Made by a program: the position numbers and the translations under genes. 16,256 bases of DNA from Halobacteriales archaeon QS_9_70_65 (lineage in GTDB: Archaea > Halobacteriota > Halobacteria > Halobacteriales > Haloarculaceae), in contig PXSC01000100.1 in NCBI GenBank assembly GCA_003023535.1, forward strand, positions 1 through 16,256, written 5' to 3'. The notes beneath the pieces are model-generated. The model saw nothing but the letters and a program-made list of their open reading frames with translations. It did not search any database and was not told where the DNA came from. Below, one piece after another: positions 1 to 7,377 of this stretch (the first letter of the stretch is position 1; the number at the start of each line of letters is the position of its first letter).

Positions 1-323
1 TCCTTCCGGATGTAGTCGGTCGCGCCGGCGTCCATCGCCGCCTCGATCACCTTCTCGCCCCGGACGCTGGTGAACAGAACGAAGGGAAACCAGGGGTGGT
101 CGGCCCGGACCGCCCGGCAGAGTTCGAGGCCGTCCAGCTCCGGCATCCGGTAGTCGCTGACGACGCAGTCGACCGGTTCCGCGTCGATTCTGGTCGGGAC
201 GGTCGAGGGATCGGCCTCGCTGCGGACGGAAATGGAGTCGTCGACCGTCTCGAGGAACTCGGCGGTGAGGTCCCGGATGGCCGGGTCGTCGTCGACGTGC
301 AACACGGTGATATCCTGAAACAT
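1..323 (-). CDS. Response regulator receiver domain protein (partial, C-terminus outside window)
   Basis: The visible 107 residues are an almost complete phospho-acceptor receiver (CheY-like) domain. The protein starts MFQDITVLHVDDDP, giving the acidic pocket at Asp11-Asp13. The phosphorylated aspartate is Asp57 in VVSDYRMPELDG, the conserved Thr is Thr85 in VLFTSV, and the conserved lysine is Lys107 in DYIRK at the window edge. It accepts phosphate from a histidine kinase in the cytoplasm. What follows the receiver lies outside the window, so the output (stand-alone, PAS/histidine-kinase hybrid or HTH type) cannot be known. Haloarchaea often fuse such receivers to PAS and kinase domains. No TATA box was recognised upstream. 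The family call is firm; the specific role is unknown. Confidence 0.9.
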   Translation of the reverse strand, partial: MFQDITVLHVDDDPAIRDLTAEFLETVDDSISVRSEADPSTVPTRIDAEPVDCVVSDYRMPELDGLELCRAVRADHPWFPFVLFTSVRGEKVIEAAMDAGATDYIRK

Positions 324-396
324 ACTGCCGTTCTGCGGCCGTGGTCGTGAACTCGGCACCCGGGACCTGGGAGCGTGCTCGCGGGCCGGCGGGCGC

Positions 397-534
397 TCAC
401 GCCTGGGCGAGTTCTTCGGCGATCGCCGCGTGACACTGCTCGCACAGCGGCACCTCGTCGTGGTCCGTGTTCCGGACGGTGAGGTCGTACCGGCGGGCGT
501 CCGGGGCGCCGCAGTTGACACAGTCGCTTTCCAT
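397..534 (-). CDS. Small zinc-finger protein, 45 aa
   Basis: A 45-residue ORF starting MESDCVNCGAPDARRYDL and ending EELAQA before a TGA stop. It has two cysteine pairs, CVNC at residues 5-8 and CEQC at about residues 32-35, the layout of a single zinc knuckle or ribbon. Haloarchaea encode many such one-domain micro-proteins of mostly unknown function, and nothing here points to a partner. A TATA-like box lies about 27 bases before the ATG, which supports a real leaderless gene. The ORF sits alone between the response regulator and the YdjM-like gene, on the same strand as both. Function is not inferred beyond probable zinc binding. Confidence 0.75.
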   Translation of the reverse strand: MESDCVNCGAPDARRYDLTVRNTDHDEVPLCEQCHAAIAEELAQA

Positions 535-557
535 GACCTCTACTACGGCGGCTCCAC

Positions 558-565
558 ATATAAAA
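558..565 (-). promoter_or_regulatory. TATA-like promoter box of the small zinc-finger gene
   Basis: On the minus strand this reads TTTTATAT, an AT-only octamer in a very GC-rich setting. It is centred about 27 bases before the ATG at 534, the spacing expected for a leaderless haloarchaeal transcript. Confidence 0.6.
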
Positions 566-643
566 CGCCAGGGAGTTTGGACCGCCGATGTGTGGATGCG
601 ACCGGTGGCCGGCGGGCGGCGGTCGGCCGGCGATGGGCGGCGG

Positions 644-1138
644 TCAGCCGGCGACGGCGGCGAGGTCGGCGACGGCCGACGCGTCGACGTACCGCGGGAG
701 GAGGTGAACGAGCGCCGCGGCGGCGGCGAGTTCGACGACCGTCACTATGACCGTGACGACGTTGGCGAACCGGCTCGAGGTGGTGACGCCCGCCGGGAAG
801 CCGAACTCGCTGCTCGACAGCGGGTAGAACAGCGCGATGCCGCGGGTGCTCCCGAGGACGTCCAGCACGTAGTGGGTGAGCACGCCGATCCAGACGTACG
901 CGAGGTTCCCGAAGGCGACCGGGAAGGCGAGGAAGACCGCCAGCACCGGCAGGTTGTGCAGCGTCTTCCGGTGCGTGCCGAAGGCGGTGTCGACGTCCGG
1001 GAACAGCGCCCCCAGCGTCACCGGGACGGTGACGGCGGCGACCGTCCGGAGCGTCTCGACCGTCGCCGACGGCTCGAGGACGAACCCCAGTCCGACTCCC
1101 AGCAGTACGGCGTTGAGGACGTGTCCCTCCTTGTTCAT
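644..1138 (-). CDS. YdjM-like membrane-bound metal-dependent hydrolase
   Basis: A 164-residue membrane protein of the YdjM/DUF457 type. It starts MNKEGHVLNAVLLGVGLGF, has a hydrophobic segment at about residues 35-45, then the family motif LGALFPDVDTAFGTHRKTLHN with its acidic and histidine residues. Further hydrophobic segments lie at about 67-88, 108-120 and 130-147, and HYVLDVLG follows with another family His/Asp pair. The family is predicted from its His/Asp motifs to hydrolyse membrane-associated substrates; the true substrate is unknown. The gene is complete and of normal length. It stands upstream of the zinc-finger gene on the same strand but about 110 bases away, so joint transcription is not indicated. 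Confidence 0.8.
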   Translation of the reverse strand: MNKEGHVLNAVLLGVGLGFVLEPSATVETLRTVAAVTVPVTLGALFPDVDTAFGTHRKTLHNLPVLAVFLAFPVAFGNLAYVWIGVLTHYVLDVLGSTRGIALFYPLSSSEFGFPAGVTTSSRFANVVTVIVTVVELAAAAALVHLLPRYVDASAVADLAAVAG

Positions 1139-1238
1139 CGGACGTGGCCTCGCCCGCCCCGTACAAAAGCGTGTCCGGTCGCCGCGACCCGACTCCGGCT
1201 CCCGGCTCCGTGCTCCGTGTCGGGGGGTAGCGCCGGGG

Positions 1239-1733
1239 TCAGGCGGCCTCGACGGCCGCGAGCAGGTCCTCCAGCGCCCGCTCGGCGGTCTTCGCCTTGA
1301 CCGTCGCCCGGTCGCCGTCGAGGACGTATCGCTCGACGGAGCAGTACGAGTCGCCGGTCCCCCACGGGGCGGCGTGGGCGACGGCGACGTAGACGGTGCC
1401 GACGGGTTTCTCGTCGCTGCCGCCGCCGGGCCCCGCGACGCCGGTCGTCCCGACCCCCCAGGCGACGCCGGCGGCGTCCCGTGCCGCCCGCGCCATCCCC
1501 TCGGCGACGGGTTCGCTGACGGCCCCCTCGGCGTCGATCACCTCGCGGGGGACGCCCAGCTCCGCCAGCTTGGCGTCGTAGCTGTAGGTGACGTACGACC
1601 GGTCGAAGTAGTCGCTGGCGCCCGGCACGTCCGTGATGCGGGAGCCGACCAGCCCGCCGGTGCAGGACTCGGCGACCGCGACGGACTCGCCCCGCTCCCG
1701 GAGGGCATCGCCGACCCGCTGTTCGATGGTCAT
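1239..1733 (-). CDS. CinA-family nicotinamide-nucleotide amidohydrolase
   Basis: A 164-residue stand-alone CinA C-terminal (PncC-type) domain. Diagnostic motifs are VAVAESCTGGLVGSRITDVPG at about residues 18-38, containing the nucleophile serine region, and the glycine-rich TTGVAGPGGGSDEKPVGTVYVAV at about residues 116-138. Family members deamidate nicotinamide mononucleotide to nicotinic acid mononucleotide in the pyridine-nucleotide salvage cycle. Length equals that of single-domain family members and no lesion is visible. The start is the ATG at 1733. About 100 bases separate it from the YdjM-like gene downstream, so an operon is possible but not shown. Confidence in the family is high; activity is inferred from the family. 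Confidence 0.9.
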   Translation of the reverse strand: MTIEQRVGDALRERGESVAVAESCTGGLVGSRITDVPGASDYFDRSYVTYSYDAKLAELGVPREVIDAEGAVSEPVAEGMARAARDAAGVAWGVGTTGVAGPGGGSDEKPVGTVYVAVAHAAPWGTGDSYCSVERYVLDGDRATVKAKTAERALEDLLAAVEAA

Positions 1734-2032
1734 GTTCGAGTAACGGCCGGCGACGGCTTCAACCTCCGGGCGGCGGCGAAGGTCGTGTTCAGGTAATCGA
1801 GAGCCAGCCGCCTAGCCGGCGTCGGGCCGGAGCCCGGACGGGGCTGACCGCTCGCGGAGCGAGAGAGGCCTCGAGGCGGAGCGGAGCGAGCCGACGCACG
1901 CACGGCCGTCTACCGCGTGTAACGATACTGTCGGTCCTCGACATTTGAATACAGCGTTCGGAGCGATCATACTGTCGTCGTAGTAACGACTAAATGCGAC
2001 ATATATATTGGGAACTGACTTCGCAACGACGA
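1734..2032. other. Gene-free gap before the lipoprotein gene
   Basis: No gene is supported here. The left part is GC-rich and holds short dyads such as CGCTC-GCG-GAGCG near 1849-1861. From about 1920 the base composition drops sharply, and a short dyad (GTCGT-AGTA-ACGAC) and an AT run ACATATATATT near 2000 follow. The run lies just downstream of the lipoprotein stop on the minus strand. Its role is unknown. Confidence 0.5.
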
Positions 2033-2488
2033 TTACGAGATTATCCTCCGGTATTCGATTTCACCTTCGCGTATCGTCACGACCAGACTGGCCTCCCGAC
2101 TGCCGGACCAGTCGTGTTCTTTCCGTCGATCGCCGATTTCGGTAACGACCGTCGCCCGGTTTCGCATGATGGATACCTCCTCCCAACTCGTCCGATCGAA
2201 CCCCTCCAGCTCGAAATTGAACTGTTTCTCGTCGTCGCTCGTTTCGACGATGATCGATCCGGTTATTGACGCTTCTTGTCTGCTTCGGACCGTGAGGTCC
2301 TCTAAACTGCTGTCCGTCGGTGGTGGCGACTCCGTATCCTGTTCCCCGGTTGGCGTTCTCATCGGTGTCTCAGTCCGCTCTTCTTCTTTTTCCGGCACTC
2401 CTGCGCTCCCCTCTTCATCGTTCTGAAGTGCTGTGCACCCGGATACTGCTGCTACTGATAAGCAAATGAAATTCCTTCTGTTTCTCAT
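2033..2488 (-). CDS. Haloarchaeal lipoprotein, function unknown
   Basis: A 151-residue secreted protein starting MRNRRNFICLSVAAVSGCTALQ. It has a twin-arginine-like start (RNRRNF), a short hydrophobic stretch and a lipobox-like VSGC with the cysteine at about residue 17, so it is probably a membrane-anchored lipoprotein. Residues 22-60 are a Glu/Thr/Pro/Ser-rich linker, typical of haloarchaeal lipoproteins. The remaining part, about 65-150, is mostly beta-strand-like and resembles no family I recognise. The ATG at 2488 is preferred over a TTG two codons upstream, because a TATA-like box lies 25 bases before the ATG. GC content and codon use are clearly lower than in the rest of the window, which suggests later acquisition. 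Confidence 0.7.
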   Translation of the reverse strand: MRNRRNFICLSVAAVSGCTALQNDEEGSAGVPEKEEERTETPMRTPTGEQDTESPPPTDSSLEDLTVRSRQEASITGSIIVETSDDEKQFNFELEGFDRTSWEEVSIMRNRATVVTEIGDRRKEHDWSGSREASLVVTIREGEIEYRRIIS

Positions 2489-2508
2489 GAACAAAATCAG
2501 TAGAATTC

Positions 2509-2517
2509 GAATAAATG
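2509..2517 (-). promoter_or_regulatory. TATA-like box of the lipoprotein gene
   Basis: On the minus strand this reads CATTTATTC, centred about 25 bases before the ATG at 2488. It fits a leaderless transcript and supports that start. The surroundings are AT-rich, so the exact box edges are uncertain. Confidence 0.5.
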
Positions 2518-2638
2518 TCTTATGTATCCATCCATGAATTACCTATCCTGTCGCGCTCGGAACTGCCTTTCCTCGCTTATCAAGAGTGGAGTTTCCTGAT
2601 TCTGTGTCGGAATGTGCAGGAACAGCTCCCACAGCGTC

Positions 2639-2688
2639 CACGAGACGCAGGCGTCTCGTGCGGCCCATCAGAACGCGAAGCGTTCTGA
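2639..2688 (-). repeat. Double-hairpin module, second copy
   Basis: Two perfect inverted repeats in tandem. On the minus strand, hairpin 1 is TCAGAACGC-TTC-GCGTTCTGA (2668-2688), followed by linker TGGGCCG, then hairpin 2 CACGAGACGC-CT-GCGTCTCGTG (2639-2660). The order, arm lengths (9 and 10 bases), tiny loops and the GGGC linker match the module inserted in tnpB at 15675-15727. The stem sequences differ but remain fully paired. Confidence 0.7.
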
Positions 2689-3009
2689 GGACGGTTCCAA
2701 ACTCCGCAGGCGACTTCCCTGGTGGGCCGGAGTGTTCCACTCCTGCCGATCTGATACTCGGCCACAACCGGCGGCGCTCGCTTCTTGCGGTCGTTCCAGA
2801 GAGCGTGGCGAGCATCTCACTATTCGTTTCGACCGCAGAGATTGACAGACGTGGCGGAGAACGTGTTTGCGAATCGTGTGGGTGTATCCCCTCTACACCG
2901 TCCCTTCCGGTCGCTCCGTGAAGGAGGGGGGATTAGCGCTCTCGTCGCAGAAGTAAGCACTACTGCGCCGAAGCGTCAGACCGACGTGGCTCGCGCCGTC
3001 ACGGACAGT

Positions 3010-4116
3010 ATGGACGACTACGACCGGCCGCTGTTCTTTCACATGACGGAGTACGCGGCCGCGGCCGAACGGGATGTCGTCGACATGGTTTCCGGCAACC
3101 CCGACTGGGAGGCGCCGGCGGCCGTCCGGTCCGGGCTGGCGGCGTACGCCGACGCCGACGTCGAGCGGTTCCAGTACCCGCCCAGCGAGGGACTGCGGGA
3201 ACTGCGCGAGGAGATCGCCGCCCGCCGGAACGTCGACGCCGAGCGGGTGATCGTCACCAACGGCGCCGGCGAGGCCAACTACCTGGCGACGGCCTGTGCC
3301 CTCGAGGCGGCCGACGGCGACGAGGTGCTGCTCACCGACCCCGTCTACCCCTACTACCAGGGCCGGGCGAAGATGCTGGGGGCGACGCCGCGGTTCGTCG
3401 AGGCCGAGCCGGACGGGACGCTCGATCCCGCCGCCGTCCGGGCGGCGGCGAGCGACGAGGTCGCCGCGATCGTCGTCAACTCGCCGAACAACCCCACCGG
3501 CGCGGTGTACGGCCGTGAGCTGAAGCGCGAGTTCGTCGACGTCGCCGAGACACACGACGCGCTGTTGGTCTCCGACGAAGTGTACGATCACTTCGTCTTC
3601 GAGGACGGCGCCTTCGCGACCGCCCTCGAGTTCGACTCCGAGCGGGTCGCGGTCACCAACTCCTTCTCGAAGTCGATGGCGGTTACGGGCTTCCGGGTCG
3701 GCTACGCGGTCCTCCCGGAGTGGCTGCTCGAGGCCGCCCGGACGCGGCACATGCTGGTCAACGTCGCCTGCTCGCGGCCCGCCCAGCGGGCGGTGCTGGC
3801 GGCGCTGCGGGAGACGCCGGCCGACTACTACGAGGGGGCCCGGCAACTGCTGGCCGACCGTATCGACGCCTTCTGTGCGGCGCTCGAGGCGGCCGGTGCC
3901 GAGTACACCCGCCCCCGCGGCGGTTTCTACGTGATGGCGCGGTTCGACGGCTACCCCGGCACCCTCGACAACGCCGAACGGCTCGTCGACGAGGCCGGCG
4001 TCGCCGGTATGCCGGGGGCGGCCTTCGGCGATTCCCGCGAAGCGTGGCTCCGGTTCGCCCTCGTGACGCCCCGCGCCGAGGAGGCCGCCGACCGGCTGAC
4101 ATCGTTCTTCGCGTAG
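3010..4116 (+). CDS. PLP-dependent class I/II aminotransferase
   Basis: A complete 368-residue fold-type I aminotransferase. It transfers an amino group between an amino acid and a 2-oxo acid using pyridoxal phosphate in the cytoplasm. Visible hallmarks are the substrate-side YPPSEGLRELREEIA at 56-70, the NSPNNPTGAVYG motif at 157-168, SDEVYDHF at 188-195 with the cofactor Asp, the Schiff-base lysine Lys221 in NSFSKSMAVTGFRVGY, and the carboxylate-binding Arg348 in WLRFAL. I start it at the ATG at 3010 rather than further upstream, because the 75 extra upstream codons run through palindromic non-coding DNA. An ATG at 3043 is a weaker alternative. The specific substrate is unknown. It stands about 195 bases before the broken ATPase gene on the same strand. 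Confidence 0.9.
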   Translation: MDDYDRPLFFHMTEYAAAAERDVVDMVSGNPDWEAPAAVRSGLAAYADADVERFQYPPSEGLRELREEIAARRNVDAERVIVTNGAGEANYLATACALEAADGDEVLLTDPVYPYYQGRAKMLGATPRFVEAEPDGTLDPAAVRAAASDEVAAIVVNSPNNPTGAVYGRELKREFVDVAETHDALLVSDEVYDHFVFEDGAFATALEFDSERVAVTNSFSKSMAVTGFRVGYAVLPEWLLEAARTRHMLVNVACSRPAQRAVLAALRETPADYYEGARQLLADRIDAFCAALEAAGAEYTRPRGGFYVMARFDGYPGTLDNAERLVDEAGVAGMPGAAFGDSREAWLRFALVTPRAEEAADRLTSFFA

Positions 4117-4179
4117 CGCGTCCGCGCGGCGAGCGGTCGTCGACGGTGCCGGCCGTCGGGACCACGACGGCCGACGACC

Positions 4180-4263
4180 GCTCGCGGCGGCCCACAGCGG
4201 CACACGATGGTCGACGCTGCTCGCGGTAGCCCCCACGGCGGCACACGACGGTCGATGACTGCT
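4180..4263 (+). repeat. Imperfect 41-base tandem duplication
   Basis: Two adjacent units share CTCGCGG, then a variable GCCC-rich spacer, then GCGGCACACGA and GGTCGA, then TGCT. The shared core recurs at 4197-4221 and 4238-4263, a period of about 41 bases. It fills the gap before the broken Get3-like gene. Confidence 0.7.
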
Positions 4264-4279
4264 TACGACAGTCATCGAC
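4251..4279 (+). repeat. Perfect 11-base inverted repeat
   Basis: Arms GTCGATGACTG (4251-4261) and CAGTCATCGAC (4269-4279) are perfect reverse complements around a 7-base loop. It lies 33 bases before the Get3-like start codon, about where the promoter should be, so it could be an operator-like site or the terminator hairpin of the aminotransferase gene. Its function is not established. Confidence 0.7.
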
Positions 4280-4311
4280 GGGTACACAAGTCCGGAGCGC
4301 CCAACGGCGGT

Positions 4312-5405
4312 ATGAGCGACCTCACCGTCGAGCCGGTCGACTCCGTCGAGGCCGTCGCCGACGACGACCTCCCGGCCGGCGTCGACGCCCCGGAGTACGT
4401 CCTCTACGGCGGGAAGGCGGGAAGGGCGGCGTCGGAAAGACGACCTGTGCGGCCGCGACGGCGCTGGCCAGCGCCCGCGACGGCACCGCGACGCTGGTGC
4501 TGTCGACCGACCCCGCTCACTCGCTGTCGGACACCCTCGAGACGTCGATTCCGGCCGAGCCGACCCGCATCCGGGAGGCGGACCCGCTGTGGGCCGCCGA
4601 GATCGACCCCGAGGCCGCGACCGGACCGTTCGCGCCCGACGGGTCGGCGGCCGACGCCGACGCCGCCGGTGCCGGCCCCGCCGGCGGCGCAGGACTCGGT
4701 GGAATGGGCGAGCTGCTCGGCGGCGGCGACCACCCGCTGGCCGGCGGCGCGATGCCGGGCGCCGACGAGGCCGCCGCCGTCCAGCTGCTGTTGGAGTACC
4801 TCGACGACCCCCGCTTCGACCGCGTCGTCGTCGATACGGCGCCGACCGGCCACACCCTCCGGCTGCTGGAGCTGCCCGACGTCATGGAGTCGATGGTCGG
4901 CCGGCTGCTGGCCGTCCGCCAGAAGCTCTCCGGGATGGCCGGCAGCGTCGCCGGGTTCTTCGGCGGCGGCGACGCCGACGCCGACGTCGAGGAGGGCGTC
5001 GACGACCTCCGGGAGCTGTCGGCGAAGATCGAGCGGTTGCGGGACGCCCTACAGAACCCGACCCGGACCGACTTCCGCGTCGTGATGGTGCCCGAGGAGA
5101 TGAGCGTCGTCGAGAGCGAGCGGCTCGTCGCCCGCCTCGGCGAGTTCGACGTCCCCGTCGGGACGCTCGTGGTCAACCGCGTGAGCGAGGACCTCGCCGG
5201 CGTCGCCGGCCTCGACGACGACTGGTTCGTCGCCCCCGACACCGAGGACTGTGAGTTCTGCCGGCGGCGCTGGGAGGTCCAGCGGGAGGCGCTCGCACGC
5301 GCTCAGGACCTGTTCCGCGGCCGGGAGGTCAGACGCGTCCCGCTGTTCGCCGAGCCGGTTCACGGGGAAGCGATGCTCGACGTCGTCGCCGCCTGTCTCG
5401 AGTAG
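4312..5405 (+). pseudogene. Get3/ArsA-type ATPase, frameshifted in the P-loop
   Basis: The ancestral protein (361 residues after correction) is a Get3/ArsA-family ATPase. These proteins use ATP-driven dimer changes to chaperone tail-anchored membrane proteins or to drive arsenite export. The N-terminus MSDLTVEPVDSVEAV reaches YVLYGGK, the start of the Walker A loop. Then an 8-base tandem duplication of GCGGGAAG (4409-4416 and 4417-4424) shifts the frame. Deleting one copy restores GGKGGVGKTTCAAA exactly. Downstream all motifs follow in the new frame: STDPAHSLSD, DTAPTGHTLRLL, and the zinc-binding CEFCRRRWEVQ shared with Get3. As written, only a short non-functional product can be made, unless translation restarts downstream without a P-loop. 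A sequencing or assembly error is possible. The gene is convergent with glycerate kinase, 7 bases away. Confidence 0.85.
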
Positions 5406-5412
5406 TCGCAGG

Positions 5413-6702
5413 TCAGTCCACGACGACGACCCGGAGGTCGTTGACGTTCGTGCCGGTCGGCCCCGACCGCAGCAGCGCGTCGCGCTTCTCGAGGAAGCCG
5501 TGACAGTCGTTTTCCGCCAGCGCCGCCCGTGCCGCCTGTGCCGCCGCGTCGTCGAGGCCGCTGACGAGCGCGCCGGCGGCGTCGGTGCCGCCGTCGTGGC
5601 CATCGGTGTCGACCGCGCCGACGACCGCCGCCCCTGACGGCAGCGCGAGGCCGGCGCCGACGGCGAACTCCTGGTTCGGGCCGCCGGCGCCGTCGCCGTC
5701 GACCGTCACCGTCGTCTCGCCGCCGGACAGTAGCACGGCGGGCGGCTCGACGGGATGGCCCGCGGCGGCGACCTCGGCGGCGACGGCGGCGTGGAGCCGC
5801 CCCGCCTCGCTCGCCTCTCCCTCGATTCGCGTCGACAGCCGACACGGCTCGTACCCCCGGTCGGCCGCCACCGCCGCGGCGGCCTCGATCGCGTCGGCGG
5901 CGTCGGCGACGACGTGCGTTTCCGCGTCGACCGCCGGCGCCGGCTCCGGCGTCGCCGCTTCGAGGTGTTCGCGGACGGCCGCCGCCCGCACGTCGTGGCG
6001 GTCGAGAACGGCGAGGGCGGCCTCGGGGTCGACCGGCCGGGGGACCGTCGGGCCGCTGGCGACGACCCCCGGGTCGTCGCCGACGACGTCGCTGACGACG
6101 ATTCCGACGACGGTCGCCGGCGCGGCCGCCGCCGCGAGGCCGCCGCCTTTCAGGCTCGAACAGGCCCGCCGGACGCGGTTCACCGCCTCGACCGGCGCGC
6201 CGGCGGCGAGCAGGTCCGCGGTGGCGGCCGCGAGGTCGTCGGCCGCCAGCTCGCCCGCCGGCGCACAGAGCAGCGCGCTGCCGCCGCCGGTGATTGCCGC
6301 GACGACGAGCGTCTCCTCGCCGGCCGCCTCGGCGGCCGCCAGCACCGCCTCCGCGCCGGCGACGCTGCCCTCGCCGGGCGTCGGGTGCTCGCCGAGCCGA
6401 ACCGCGACGCCGTCGGGGTCGGCGGTCCGGACGCCGGTGACGACGACGCCGCCGTCGGGGTCGAGCCGGTCGGTCAGCGCCGCCGCCAGCCCGTCGGCCG
6501 CCTTGCCGCCGCCGACGACGAGTACCTCCTCGTACGCCGAGAGGTCGTAGTCGGCGTCCCGGACGCGAAGCGTCCCGTTTCGGACCGCACACTGCCGCTC
6601 GACGGCCCGCTCCGGGCGGGCTGCCCCGATTCCCGCCGCCAGACAGTCCAGCGCCAACTCGCGGGCCGGCGACGTCGCGTGGGCCGATCGGTCGGCGAAC
6701 AC
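5413..6702 (-). CDS. Glycerate kinase, MOFRL family (type II)
   Basis: A 429-residue glycerate kinase of the DUF4147/MOFRL type, phosphorylating glycerate to a phosphoglycerate. Motifs visible are VVGGGKAADGLA near residue 57, AITGGGSALLCAP near 129, SSLKGGGLA, VASGPTVPRP, LSGGETTVTVDGDGAGGPNQ near 325, the MOFRL-domain signature DTDGHDGGTDAAG, and the C-terminal SGPTGTNVNDLRVVVVD. The open frame runs further upstream to 7512, but that part is antisense-type shadow. I take the GTG at 6702, because the SDR stop codon ends at 6704 and the two are one base apart (TAACGTG). This spacing implies co-transcription after the SDR gene. Length is normal and no lesion is seen. Confidence 0.85.
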   Translation of the reverse strand: MFADRSAHATSPARELALDCLAAGIGAARPERAVERQCAVRNGTLRVRDADYDLSAYEEVLVVGGGKAADGLAAALTDRLDPDGGVVVTGVRTADPDGVAVRLGEHPTPGEGSVAGAEAVLAAAEAAGEETLVVAAITGGGSALLCAPAGELAADDLAAATADLLAAGAPVEAVNRVRRACSSLKGGGLAAAAAPATVVGIVVSDVVGDDPGVVASGPTVPRPVDPEAALAVLDRHDVRAAAVREHLEAATPEPAPAVDAETHVVADAADAIEAAAAVAADRGYEPCRLSTRIEGEASEAGRLHAAVAAEVAAAGHPVEPPAVLLSGGETTVTVDGDGAGGPNQEFAVGAGLALPSGAAVVGAVDTDGHDGGTDAAGALVSGLDDAAAQAARAALAENDCHGFLEKRDALLRSGPTGTNVNDLRVVVVD

Positions 6703-6703
6703 G

Positions 6704-7310
6704 TTACGCCGCGAACCGCCGGACCGCTTCGAAGACGCGGTCGCGGACGGGGTCCGGCAGGTAGCCGGCGTAGACGAGCAGCTGTGCGACCCGCCCGACG
6801 ACGTACCGGGGCTCGGGGTCCGGCGAGACCGACGCCTCGACGACCGCCTCGGCGACCGCCGCCGGGTGGACCGCGAAGGGGCCGTCGCCGCCGAGCAGCG
6901 AGGTGTCCTCCTGGAGGCCGTAGACGTCGGCGTAGGCGTCGGTGCGGTCGAGGCGGTCGAGCTCGTCGCCGATACGGTTCCGGAACGACGTCTCGACCGG
7001 ACCGGGTTGGACGACGCTGACGTCGACGCCGAGCGGCGCCACCTCCAGCCGGAGGGCGTCGCTGTACCCCTCGACGGCATGCTTCGAGGCCGCGTAGGCG
7101 CCCATCCCGGGCGCCGCCAGCCGCCCGGCCACCGAGGAGACGTTGACGATGGTGCCGTCCTCGCGGGCCCGCATGTGCGGCAGCACCGCCCGGACGAGCC
7201 GGTGGGCGTGCCGTCGCGTAGACGCGCCACTCCTCGTCGAGGAAGGCGTACGCCGTCGCCCGGCCGATGCCGGACGAACAGCCCGTGATGAGAACCGTCC
7301 GATCGCTCAT
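6704..7310 (-). pseudogene. Short-chain dehydrogenase/reductase with internal deletion
   Basis: The N-terminal 35 residues (MSDRTVLITGCSSGIGRATAYAFLDEEWRVYATAR, quoted in two parts: MSDRTVLITGCSSGIGR and ATAYAFLDEEWRVYATAR) carry the nucleotide-binding TGCSSGIG loop. The frame then breaks near 7203-7214, and the rest continues in another frame as AHRLVRAVLPHMRAREDG, IVNVSSVAG, and the catalytic YAASK in GAYAASKHAVEGYSDALRLEV, ending VRRFAA. A whole SDR of this type has about 75-80 more residues between these parts, including the structural NNAG motif. So roughly 230 bases are missing and the frame is lost. The family normally oxidises or reduces alcohols and carbonyls with NAD(P). The gene would have been co-transcribed with glycerate kinase. 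Real deletion and misassembly are both possible. Confidence 0.8.
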
Positions 7311-7377
7311 ATGCGCCGCTCGACTGGCCGACAGTTAAGCTATCCGTCCCGTTCCGCCGGCCGCTCCGAGGTCGGCA

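Larger units (their letters stand above)
2489..3009. other. 520-base gene-free zone, possible decayed tnpB-type element tail
   Basis: No intact gene is supported. It holds the lipoprotein promoter at the left, a double-hairpin module at 2639-2688, and a further dyad at 2726-2740 (GGAGTG, loop TTC, CACTCC). The minus strand at 2543-2815 is open without being a recognisable complete protein. Its end (ESGNSTLDKRGKAVPSATG) resembles, from memory, C-terminal tails of haloarchaeal IS1341-type TnpB proteins. A short phrase GCCGAGTATCAG resembles the tnpB segment ACGGAGTACCAA at 15648-15659. I read the zone as a possible remnant of an insertion element, with low confidence. An upstream open frame from 2785 into the aminotransferase exists but looks non-coding. 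Confidence 0.35.

Noticed and set aside
1994..2269. A 91-residue plus-strand ORF
   Set aside because: It is antisense to the lipoprotein gene, resembles no family and lacks a convincing promoter.
2785..3009. A 75-codon N-terminal extension of the aminotransferase
   Set aside because: It runs through palindromic non-coding DNA, and the family's fold begins near the ATG at 3010.
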